Assembly (NCBI GenBank): GCA_946497585.1
Contig: CAMMLF010000016.1
Span: 1 to 17,669 of the forward strand
Length of the DNA: 17,669 bases
Direction of reading: 5' to 3'
Origin: an uncultured Clostridium sp.
Lineage (GTDB): Bacteria > Bacillota > Clostridia > TANB77 > CAG-508
The notes under the pieces are model-generated. The model was given only the letters and a program-made list of their open reading frames with translations. It was not told the DNA's origin and searched no databases. This document shows, piece by piece, positions 1 to 5,687 of the stretch. Positions within the stretch are counted from its first letter, which is position 1. Each line of letters begins with the position of its first letter. Position numbers and translations under genes: made by a program.

Positions 1-788
1 TAAAAAACGTAAAAAGCATATTTCATGCTTGGACCTTTTTTTCCATTATATAATAGCATAAATATAATAGGAAAGAATGTTCCAATTATTTGCACAAGTC
101 CTAAATAAGTATAATAAGAGCCCATTGAAAAATAGTTACTAAATTTTATTAAAATTAAAGCAAATAATACTATTGTAAATAATATATTGTTATTAAAATA
201 TGTTATGGCATTTTCAGATTTTTGACGTATTGCTTGAGGGGAAACATTTTTTGAAGATATTGTATCAGATGCAATATTATTAGAACCAGAGCTTATAACA
301 ATTGCATCTGTCTTTTGAGTAGCATTTTTATCATTGTAAAACAAGTAGATGCAAATAATTAAGCAAACCCCAAACCAGCCATAATCAGTCTGAGCAAGCT
401 CTGCTATTACCATTAGGATAATGTCTAAACCAATAGCAATAATTTTATATTTTTTTGGAAAGGTATCCAAAATATAAACTGCTAAAAGACCTAAGGCTAA
501 CGTAAAATATACATTTAATAAATCTAATCTGCCCAGATATGAATATGTAAATAAACTAAAAGGTATTTGAGAAATAAGACCAAATATGAAAAGCCTTGAT
601 AAATATTTCTTTACATTTTTGGTATGCTTGTACCCAATAACTATTTGAAAACAAAATAGAGGAAAAGCTATCCTACCTATAACATTTAATATGCTAAAAT
701 GGCCAAGTATGACATCACCTGAATGGTCACAAAGCATTGTGACTATTGCAATTAATTTAATAACAAAACTTGACATAATAAATTTCAT
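1..788 (-). CDS. TraX-family membrane protein, 3' end cut by the window
   Basis: Reading the minus strand from an ATG at 788 gives an open frame of about 262 residues that runs off the window edge without a stop, so the C-terminus is missing. It is a polytopic membrane protein with many Ile/Leu/Phe-rich segments. The N-terminal pattern (IKLIAIVTMLCDHSG, then IGRIAFPLFCFQIVIGY and a basic KNVKKYLSR) and the NGKKGP-K-AFYVF pattern at the cut end are what I associate with the TraX family. TraX was first described as the F-pilin acetyltransferase; chromosomal Firmicutes copies are of uncertain function, perhaps acetylation at the cell envelope. A soluble Ser/Asn-rich loop of about 35 residues splits two groups of membrane segments. 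The start is uncertain: the GAAAGGG ribosome site directly abuts the ATG at 788, and a second in-frame ATG at 776 lies 12 nt from it and fits the family start better. It lies 37 bp after the rluA-type gene, probably in the same transcript. Confidence 0.75.
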   Translation of the reverse strand, partial: MKFIMSSFVIKLIAIVTMLCDHSGDVILGHFSILNVIGRIAFPLFCFQIVIGYKHTKNVKKYLSRLFIFGLISQIPFSLFTYSYLGRLDLLNVYFTLALGLLAVYILDTFPKKYKIIAIGLDIILMVIAELAQTDYGWFGVCLIICIYLFYNDKNATQKTDAIVISSGSNNIASDTISSKNVSPQAIRQKSENAITYFNNNILFTIVLFALILIKFSNYFSMGSYYTYLGLVQIIGTFFPIIFMLLYNGKKGPSMKYAFYVF

Positions 789-825
789 CCCTTTCTTGTA
801 ATAGTAACCCAACTGTTTAATAATT

Positions 826-1701
826 TTACAAATATTGAGTAAAGGGAATATCTCCCAGTCTAATTTCTTTACCATTTAAATAATTTAAAGGTCCACAATT
901 ATCACTAAAATTAAACTTTAAGCTATAACTGCATAAAAGTTGCGAGTGTACTCCAAATTTTTTATTTATTTCATATGAACCATATTTGCCATCACCTAAA
1001 ATAGGTAAACCAATATGGGCTAAGTGGGCTCTAATTTGATGAGTTTTGCCAGTATGTAAAGTAACATTTAGCAAACTTATCTTTTTGCTTTTATTAGTGT
1101 TTATAACCTGATATGAAGTCAAAATTTTAGAATAACCCTTTTTGAATTCATCTGAAATATATACAACAGATTTTTTGCTATCTTTAAACAAATAGGCTTC
1201 CATATTATCTGATTTTCGCAAAGGAATTCCATAACAAAGACAAATATAATGTTTTTCAATTTCTTTATTTTTAAATTTGTCAAGTAAAACATCTAAACTT
1301 TCTTGATTTTTGGCAAATAAAACTAAACCTGTAGTATTTCTATCAATCCTATGACAAGGTTCTATAAATTTATAATTATTTTTCTTGATTGATGTAAGCG
1401 AAAAATCACCTACAACTTCTAAATTAATTGGTTTATTAAAAACTATTATATTTTCATCTTCATAAACGGTTTTTATATCTTGGAGATTAACACCGTAAAG
1501 TTCACTATCTACAATGTAGACATCTATTTTGTCACCTGATTGCAAAGTTACATTTTGACTAATTCTTTTACCATTTAATTTTATATCTTTTTTTCTTAAA
1601 GCTTTATAAATAGAACTAGTCTTTAAAGAAGGAAAAATACTAGTCAAATATGTAATTAAATTTTTATTATTATATTTTGATTCAATAATAAGTGTTTTCA
1701 T
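826..1701 (-). CDS. RluA-family 23S rRNA/tRNA pseudouridine synthase with S4 domain
   Basis: This 291-residue protein is predicted to isomerise uridine to pseudouridine in ribosomal or transfer RNA in the cytoplasm. Residues about 15-65 look like an S4 RNA-binding domain (SSIYKALRKKDIKLNGKRI, then SGDKIDVYI). The catalytic domain follows, with the signature CHRIDRNTTGLVLFAK at about 116-131; Asp120 is the expected catalytic nucleophile. A later motif, LHTGKTHQIRAHLAHIGLPILGD, is also typical of the RluA/RluC/RluD group. Length is normal. The target uridine cannot be named from sequence because this family has several paralogues per genome. The ribosome site is not clear: AAAGGA lies about 15 nt upstream of the ATG and a weaker AAGAG just before it. 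The TraX-like gene follows on the same strand. Confidence 0.92.
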   Translation of the reverse strand: MKTLIIESKYNNKNLITYLTSIFPSLKTSSIYKALRKKDIKLNGKRISQNVTLQSGDKIDVYIVDSELYGVNLQDIKTVYEDENIIVFNKPINLEVVGDFSLTSIKKNNYKFIEPCHRIDRNTTGLVLFAKNQESLDVLLDKFKNKEIEKHYICLCYGIPLRKSDNMEAYLFKDSKKSVVYISDEFKKGYSKILTSYQVINTNKSKKISLLNVTLHTGKTHQIRAHLAHIGLPILGDGKYGSYEINKKFGVHSQLLCSYSLKFNFSDNCGPLNYLNGKEIRLGDIPFTQYL

Positions 1702-1738
1702 TGCTCTTAAATATAGTCCTTTATGTTTTTTAAACCTA

Positions 1739-1747
1739 ATTATATCA
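1739..1747 (-). promoter_or_regulatory. Extended -10 promoter for the rluA-traX pair
   Basis: On the minus strand the sequence reads TGATATAAT, a consensus -10 box with the TGn extension, about 38 bp upstream of the gene start. No good -35 box is seen 17 bp further up, which is tolerated by extended -10 promoters. It lies back to back with the promoter at 1816. Confidence 0.5.
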
Positions 1748-1815
1748 ATCTAAATTTATAACTGTTGAGGTTACTTACTATTATAATTTAAGTTAAATCA
1801 AAAAACAACTGTAAA

Positions 1816-1844
1816 TTGACATAATGCAATTAATTTGCTATAAT
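1816..1844 (+). promoter_or_regulatory. Perfect sigma-A promoter
   Basis: TTGACA at 1816-1821 and TATAAT at 1839-1844 are separated by exactly 17 bp. Transcription should start near 1851, giving a leader of about 26 nt before the gene at 1877. This is the only promoter in the window with both boxes at full consensus. Confidence 0.85.
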
Positions 1845-1876
1845 TTTATTTAGCTGATTTTTTGGAGGTGTTTGCA

Positions 1877-2269
1877 ATGGATAATCAGCAGTTATATAAT
1901 ATTGTTATTACATCGAGTGAAATGCTTGGTGTAAAAACAGAGGATATTAAAAAAAGAGGCGAGTGGAACGTAGAAGTAAAAGCTTTTATTGATAAAGTAG
2001 CTGATACCATGCTTAGTCTTAGAGATTTTGGATTTACAGAAGCAGAAATAGAATCCTTCATCTGTGAAGCAGAGTCAATTATGGATAAAGTAATTTTCTT
2101 TTACTTGATGAAAAAAACAAGTAAAGATAGCACTGCATCTGAAGAGTTCAAGCAAAGAGTAGTCTCAGAGTGGTACTCAAGCAAGGTTTTTGAAAATCTG
2201 AACGATATCTCGGATATTGTTTTGGATGCCTTCTTTGAACAAAAAGGAGGAACTTGCTTTACGCATTAA
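1877..2269 (+). CDS. Unrecognised 130-residue protein, probably highly transcribed
   Basis: I do not recognise this protein. The ATG at 1877 is preferred because GGAGGTG at 1864-1870 sits 6 nt upstream; the frame also opens at a TTG at 1862, but that overlaps the ribosome site. The 130-residue product (starting MDNQQLYNIVITSSEMLG) is acidic, appears largely helical and soluble, and has no signal peptide or membrane segment. It has two Cys, one at about residue 58 and one near the C-terminus in GGTCFTH. No metal-binding or enzyme motif is visible. Codon and base use look somewhat less AT-rich than in neighbouring genes, which may mean a recent origin elsewhere. It has its own perfect promoter and a hairpin terminator, so it is probably a single-gene transcript. 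Confidence 0.75.
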   Translation: MDNQQLYNIVITSSEMLGVKTEDIKKRGEWNVEVKAFIDKVADTMLSLRDFGFTEAEIESFICEAESIMDKVIFFYLMKKTSKDSTASEEFKQRVVSEWYSSKVFENLNDISDIVLDAFFEQKGGTCFTH

Positions 2270-2304
2270 AACTTAGACGTTAGTTACCTCAAAAATGTAA
2301 ACAC

Positions 2305-2335
2305 TGGTCGTGTGGTTTTCCACACGGCTAATTTT
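2305..2335 (+). terminator. Intrinsic terminator after the 1877 gene
   Basis: CGTGTGG at 2309-2315 pairs perfectly with CCACACG at 2320-2326 around a TTTT loop, and the stem extends outward to 2305/2330 with two G-T pairs. The following tract ATTTTATT is T-rich but interrupted. It lies 35 bp after the stop codon. Confidence 0.65.
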
Positions 2336-2345
2336 ATTGTATAAT
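2317..2345 (+). promoter_or_regulatory. Possible promoter for the RHH gene
   Basis: A consensus TATAAT at 2340-2345 has a weak -35 match (TTTCCA at 2317-2322, 4 of 6) at 17 bp spacing. It overlaps the 3' arm of the preceding terminator. The predicted leader is about 90 nt. Confidence 0.4.
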
Positions 2346-2387
2346 GTATATACCCTCTGTTTTGTATCGCACTCTTAAATAGGTGCA

Positions 2388-2410
2388 TACATGGATAATT
2401 TTTCCGTGTA
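2388..2410. repeat. 8-bp inverted repeat in the RHH gene leader
   Basis: TACATGGA at 2388-2395 and TCCGTGTA at 2403-2410 are inverted around a 7-nt gap (one G-T pair if folded as RNA). It lies between the putative promoter and the ribosome site. It may be a leader hairpin or an operator for the ribbon-helix-helix protein that follows. Confidence 0.4.
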
Positions 2411-2442
2411 AAATAGCATCATAAGGGAGGAGGATATAAAAT

Positions 2443-2640
2443 ATGAATAAATTAAAAATACCAGAAAATCACAGCGGTATAAGTAAAACTTTACGTCTTC
2501 CTGACAATGTAATTGAAGATGTACAAAAATTAGCAGATAACAAAAACTTATCTTTTAACAGAACAGTAATTGCTCTATTAAAGTATTCCCTTGAAAATTT
2601 AGACGAAAGTGACAAAAAACTTTTAGAGAAAAACGGGTAA
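2443..2640 (+). CDS. Small ribbon-helix-helix (Arc/CopG-like) DNA-binding protein
   Basis: This 65-residue protein shows the layout of a ribbon-helix-helix domain. A short beta strand (ISKTLRLP, about residues 13-20) is followed by an amphipathic helix (DNVIEDVQKLADNKN) and a second helix starting SFNRTVIALLKYSLENL, with a charged tail. Such proteins act as dimers and bind DNA with the strand pair; many are antitoxins or phage/plasmid repressors. The ribosome site GGGAGGAGG at 2425-2433 is very strong, 9 nt from the ATG. No toxin gene is next to it: downstream lie a 98-bp repeat and a convergent gene. It therefore looks like an orphan regulator, possibly autoregulated through the inverted repeat at 2388-2410. 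Family assignment is good; function is unknown. Confidence 0.72.
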   Translation: MNKLKIPENHSGISKTLRLPDNVIEDVQKLADNKNLSFNRTVIALLKYSLENLDESDKKLLEKNG

Positions 2641-2651
2641 GAAGTAAAAAA

Positions 2652-2749
2652 TTGCACACAATTTTACATTTGTAAAATTGGCGCACGAACAAAGACGCGG
2701 GCGATGTAAATTTAAAAGTAGAACAAAGTTAAAGGAGCCCGCTTTTGTT
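2652..2749. repeat. 98-bp two-hairpin repeat, copy 1
   Basis: This segment matches 11019-11116 with about 8 differences in 98 positions by hand alignment and no gaps. Two foldable parts are conserved. The first is a 9-bp hairpin at 2659-2680 (CAATTTTAC / GTAAAATTG, ATTT loop). The second is a long-range stem pairing GCGGGC at about 2697-2702 with GCCCGC at 2737-2742, extended by AACAAA / TTTGTT and ending in TTTTGTT. It starts 12 nt after the RHH gene stop and its right part encodes the C-terminus of the convergent DUF1294 gene. Confidence 0.85.
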
Positions 2750-3050
2750 CTTTAATTAGAAAATACAAAAATACAATAATTTCTATTATAAGTATAGCTG
2801 GAAATCCATATTTAAAATACCACTTTTGCGTTTTGTGTCTAAAAGTATACATACCAACTATACCACCAACACCACCGCCAAGTAGTACAAGTAAAAATAA
2901 AAATTTTTCACTAACTCTCCAATCACCAAGTTTTGCTTCGTGCTTATCCCACCACATTATAAAAAAAGCCAATAGGTTTATTACTATTAAATATATAATA
3001 ATATTCCTAGGCGTAAAAATAGCTTGGAATAACAAATTATAATCTCCCAT
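2712..3050 (-). CDS. DUF1294 small membrane protein
   Basis: This 112-residue protein belongs to the DUF1294 family of small integral membrane proteins, whose function is not established. The hallmark features are visible: a first membrane segment (about residues 17-33), then WWDKHEAKLGDWRVSEK, a glycine-rich second segment containing GGGVGGIVGMY, then FRHKTQKWYFKYGFP, and a last hydrophobic segment (about 82-97). AAAGG lies 7 nt upstream of the ATG. The last 12 or so residues (QKRAPLTLFYF and stop) are encoded inside the 98-bp repeat at 2652-2749, so the natural C-terminus appears to have been replaced or extended by repeat sequence. It has its own promoter at 3099-3128. Confidence 0.88.
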   Translation of the reverse strand: MGDYNLLFQAIFTPRNIIIYLIVINLLAFFIMWWDKHEAKLGDWRVSEKFLFLLVLLGGGVGGIVGMYTFRHKTQKWYFKYGFPAILIIEIIVFLYFLIKEQKRAPLTLFYF

Positions 3051-3098
3051 ACTAAAGCCTTTCTATGTTATCATTATTAGTTTGATAAAATTTTCAAT

Positions 3099-3128
3099 AT
3101 TATATTAAATTTCGATAAAATGTATCAA
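3099..3128 (-). promoter_or_regulatory. Promoter for the DUF1294 gene
   Basis: On the minus strand, TTGATA (3123-3128) and TATAAT (3099-3104) are separated by 18 bp. The -35 box lies just beyond the stop codon of the upstream YhbY gene, so DUF1294 can be expressed separately from it. Confidence 0.7.
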
Positions 3129-3130
3129 AA

Positions 3131-3424
3131 TTAGGCATTAATTCCAATTTTTGAATCTTTCTTTCTTTTCCTATAGAGTGTAATTTTTCTACCCAACACT
3201 TGGACTACAATACTATTTGTGCTATTAGAAAGTTCTATTGCCACATCATTTGCATCTTCTGGAGCTGTTTCCAAAACAGTAATTTTGATAAGTTCACGTG
3301 CTTCGAGTGCATCATTAACTTGCTTTATTAAATTATTATTAATACCAGATTTTCCAATTTGAAGAATTGGCTCTATAGTATTTGCTAAACTTCTTAAATA
3401 TGCTCTGTCTTTGCTATTCATCAT
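3131..3424 (-). CDS. yhbY: YhbY-type CRM-domain RNA-binding protein
   Basis: This 97-residue protein is a single CRM (YhbY) domain. Family members bind pre-50S ribosomal particles and are thought to help large-subunit assembly. Visible signatures are the N-terminal helix with SKDRAYLRSLA, the GKSG loop at about residues 24-27 (the GxxG RNA-binding loop), the EARELIKITVLE strand and the C-terminal VLGRKITLYRKRK. GAGG lies 5 nt upstream of the first of two adjacent ATG codons (3424 and 3421); either could be used. In many Firmicutes yhbY sits with yqeH and nadD; here it stands between tRNA-Gly and DUF1294, with its own promoter at 3479-3507. Confidence 0.93.
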   Translation of the reverse strand: MMNSKDRAYLRSLANTIEPILQIGKSGINNNLIKQVNDALEARELIKITVLETAPEDANDVAIELSNSTNSIVVQVLGRKITLYRKRKKDSKIGINA

Positions 3425-3478
3425 TTAAACCTCTATAATATATTTGGACTTTTATTAGGCTATCCATAAACCATTTTT

Positions 3479-3507
3479 ATTGTAGCATAACTATAAATAA
3501 ATGTATA
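3479..3507 (-). promoter_or_regulatory. Promoter for yhbY
   Basis: On the minus strand, TATACA (3502-3507) is followed after 17 bp by TACAAT (3479-3484), preceded by TGC, an extended -10 element. It lies between the tRNA terminator and yhbY. Confidence 0.55.
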
Positions 3508-3519
3508 TAGTTTAAAATA

Positions 3520-3547
3520 AGACCATATGCAAGGGTGCATATGGTCT
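3520..3547 (-). terminator. Intrinsic terminator of tRNA-Gly
   Basis: A perfect 12-bp stem (3520-3531 with 3536-3547) closes a 4-nt loop. On the minus strand it is followed by TTATTTTAAA. It begins 6 bp after the encoded CCA end of the tRNA. Confidence 0.8.
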
Positions 3548-3553
3548 AAAATG

Positions 3554-3627
<74 letters not shown>

Positions 3628-3646
3628 ATTTCCGATGACAATAATT

Positions 3647-3675
3647 ATTGTACAATATATTAAAATAAAAGTCAA
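3647..3675 (-). promoter_or_regulatory. Promoter for tRNA-Gly
   Basis: On the minus strand, TTGACT (3670-3675) and TACAAT (3647-3652) are 17 bp apart, about 20 bp upstream of the mature tRNA 5' end. Confidence 0.8.
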
Positions 3676-3723
3676 TACAATTTTTAAAAAATTACAAAAT
3701 TTTTATTAATGAAAAAACGATAA

Positions 3724-3754
3724 GGTAAATTGAAAGTAGCACGAAATTGGAAAA
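3724..3754. repeat. Fragment related to the 98-bp repeat
   Basis: GGTAAATT followed by AAAGTAGCACGAA matches the middle of copy 2 (11072-11093 region) with a 2-nt shortening and one or two changes after it. The flanking hairpin arms are not preserved. It sits directly upstream of the -35 box of the rimP operon promoter. It may be a decayed copy; chance similarity in AT-rich DNA is possible. Confidence 0.45.
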
Positions 3755-3768
3755 TTTTTAATAAAACC

Positions 3769-3797
3769 TTGACTTTTACCAAAAAAAGCTATATAAT
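3769..3797 (+). promoter_or_regulatory. Promoter of the rimP-nusA-infB operon
   Basis: TTGACT (3769-3774) and TATAAT (3792-3797) are separated by 17 bp. Transcription should start near 3804, leaving a leader of about 137 nt before rimP. Confidence 0.85.
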
Positions 3798-3820
3798 TAA
3801 TTTATCATAAGACGAGAGCA

Positions 3821-3847
3821 GAAAGAGTGGAGCAAATCCACTCTTTC
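3821..3847 (+). promoter_or_regulatory. Perfect 11-bp hairpin in the rimP leader
   Basis: GAAAGAGTGGA (3821-3831) pairs with TCCACTCTTTC (3837-3847) around GCAAA. It lies about 17 nt after the predicted transcription start and is not followed by a T-run, so it is not an ordinary terminator. It could be a 5' stabilising stem or part of a regulatory leader; no known riboswitch class is recognised. Confidence 0.6.
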
Positions 3848-3940
3848 ATTACGTAACTAGCATATTAAACAAACATAGTCTAATTTTTAAAACTTAAAAA
3901 AACACATTTGCTATTATCCAAAAGTCAGGAGGAATAAACC

Positions 3941-4393
3941 ATGACAAGTCTAGAAAAAAAGATAGAGGACTTAGTTAAGCCTATTATAGAAAATTTAGGC
4001 TACAAGGTCTATGATGTAATTTATCAAAAAGAAGGTAAAGACAATTATTTAAAAATATTCATTGATAGTGATAAAGGCATAGACTTAAATGATTGCGAAA
4101 AAGTAAATAATAGTGTAAACGATATTCTAGATGAAAAAGACTACATAAAAGCACAATATTATTTAGAAATATCGTCACCCGGACTAGAACGCAATCTTAG
4201 ACGTGATGAACAATTTTTAGATAATATAAATAAAAAAATAGAAGTGCATTTATATAACAGCATAAACAATAACAAAACCGTCACAGGTATACTTAAGGAA
4301 TACAATGAAAACAATATAGTCATAGATGATATTAAAATAGAAAAATCAAATATTACAAGTGCAAAAACTATATATAATTGGGAGGAATGTTAA
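3941..4393 (+). CDS. rimP: Ribosome maturation factor RimP
   Basis: RimP (150 residues) binds pre-30S particles and promotes early steps of small-subunit assembly, helping uS12 and neighbouring proteins join. The family signature YYLEISSPGLERNLRRDEQF is present at about residues 73-92, with SSPGLER at 78-84, followed by a C-terminal Sm-like domain. The start is supported by AGGAGG about 8 nt upstream. It is the first gene of the nusA operon, as in most bacteria. Its stop codon is 3 bp from the nusA start, and the nusA ribosome site lies inside its last codons, which suggests translational coupling. Confidence 0.95.
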   Translation: MTSLEKKIEDLVKPIIENLGYKVYDVIYQKEGKDNYLKIFIDSDKGIDLNDCEKVNNSVNDILDEKDYIKAQYYLEISSPGLERNLRRDEQFLDNINKKIEVHLYNSINNNKTVTGILKEYNENNIVIDDIKIEKSNITSAKTIYNWEEC

Positions 4394-4396
4394 AAA

Positions 4397-5536
4397 ATGA
4401 AGAAGAAGGTTACAAAAGTAGTAAACAAAGGAATTGATACAACAGAACTTATTCAAGCAATGGATGAGTTAGAAAAGGAAAATGGTATAAAAAAAGATTT
4501 TCTAATGGAGTCAATTGAATCAGCCTTAGTTATAGCATACAAAAAGAATTTTGACTGTAATGACGAAAATGTAAAAATAGAATTAGACAAAAATGATGGT
4601 CAAATGCATGTTTATCAACAAAAAGATGTTGTAGAAGAAGTAACAGATGACAAAAAAGAAATAAGTTTAGCAGATGCTCAAAAAATTAACTCAAACTATA
4701 ATGTTGGAGACGTAGTTAATTTTGAACTTATGCCTAAAGATTTCGGAAGAATCGCTGCTCAAACTGCTAGACAAGTCATAACTCAAAAACTTAGAGAAGC
4801 TTCAAGAGATGTTATATTTACAGAATTTGCAGATAAAAAGGGAGAAATTATAACAGGCTTAGTTCAAAAAGCAGATGGTGGAGCAGTTATAATGGACTTG
4901 GGCAGAATTGAAGGAATTATGCCTAAAAAAGAACAAATTCCTACAGAAAAATATCATGTTAATGATAAAATAAGAGCTTGCATAATTAGTGTAGAAAAAG
5001 GAGCTAAGGGTTCTACTCAAATAATTCTTTCAAGAGCAAGCACAGAATTTGTAAGAAAATTATTTGAAATAGAAATTCCTGAAATATATGAAGGTGTAAT
5101 TGAACTAAAAAGCATTTCAAGAGATGCAGGTTCTCGTAGCAAAGTTGCTGTTTATTCGCCAAATCCTAACATAGACCCAGTTGGTTCCTGTGTTGGACAA
5201 AAGGGTATACGTATTCAAAATATCATAAATGAATTAAATGGTGAAAAAATAGACGTTATAGAATGGAACGAGGATCCATCAATATATATTTCAGCAGCTT
5301 TACTTCCAGCAAAAGTACTAGCTGTAGATATAAAAGAAGATGAAAAATTTGCACAAGTCATAGTTCCAGATGACCAACTATCTTTAGCTATAGGCAAGGG
5401 TGGTCAAAACGCAAAACTTGCTGCAAAATTAACAAATTGGAAAATAGATATTAAGAGTGAGTCTCAATTTAGAAAAATACTTGAAGAAAAAATGGCAGAA
5501 GAAAATGATGAAGCAGAAGTTACTTCAGAAGAATAA
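4397..5536 (+). CDS. nusA: Transcription termination/antitermination factor NusA
   Basis: NusA binds RNA polymerase and nascent RNA and modulates pausing, intrinsic termination and antitermination. Its 379 residues show the Firmicutes layout. An N-terminal polymerase-binding domain (about 1-140) is followed by an S1 domain (about 148-215, GEIITGLVQKADGGAVIMDL) and two KH domains. The KH loops are visible as VGQKG at 266-270 and IGKGG at 332-336, the latter within DQLSLAIGKGGQNAKLAAKL. There is no C-terminal acidic repeat domain, as expected outside the Proteobacteria. GGGAGG lies upstream of the ATG, overlapping the end of rimP. In most Firmicutes ylxR and ylxQ follow; here neither is present before infB. 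Confidence 0.96.
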   Translation: MKKKVTKVVNKGIDTTELIQAMDELEKENGIKKDFLMESIESALVIAYKKNFDCNDENVKIELDKNDGQMHVYQQKDVVEEVTDDKKEISLADAQKINSNYNVGDVVNFELMPKDFGRIAAQTARQVITQKLREASRDVIFTEFADKKGEIITGLVQKADGGAVIMDLGRIEGIMPKKEQIPTEKYHVNDKIRACIISVEKGAKGSTQIILSRASTEFVRKLFEIEIPEIYEGVIELKSISRDAGSRSKVAVYSPNPNIDPVGSCVGQKGIRIQNIINELNGEKIDVIEWNEDPSIYISAALLPAKVLAVDIKEDEKFAQVIVPDDQLSLAIGKGGQNAKLAAKLTNWKIDIKSESQFRKILEEKMAEENDEAEVTSEE

Positions 5537-5621
5537 AATTGTAAAAGGTCTAATTTAGGCTTAAAGGAATAATTTTATAAAAAAGTCATAAAATGTTAAT
5601 TAAGAGAATATAAGAGGTGTA

Positions 5622-5687
5622 ATGTTGAAAAAAGTTAACGTAAATAAATATAACAAAAATATTGCAGGGGGTGATTTGATTGGGTAA
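5622..5687 (+). CDS. Possible 21-residue leader peptide overlapping the infB start
   Basis: An ATG at 5622, preceded by AAGAGGTG, opens a 21-codon frame ending in TAA at 5685-5687. The frame spans the infB ribosome site and stops 8 nt inside infB in another frame. The predicted peptide starts MLKKVNVNKYNK and is basic. The arrangement would place a terminating ribosome on the infB start region and could support coupled initiation at the weak TTG start. Spacing between ribosome site and ATG is short. There is no independent evidence that it is translated. Confidence 0.3.
   Translation: MLKKVNVNKYNKNIAGGDLIG

Noticed and set aside
2652..2749. The 98-bp repeat as an integron attC site
   Set aside because: It lacks the RYYYAAC and GTTRRRY core boxes at its ends and no integrase gene is in the window.
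2833..3042. A plus-strand frame opposite DUF1294
   Set aside because: It is the complement of a clear DUF1294 gene and its product is low-complexity Pro/Ser sequence with no family match.
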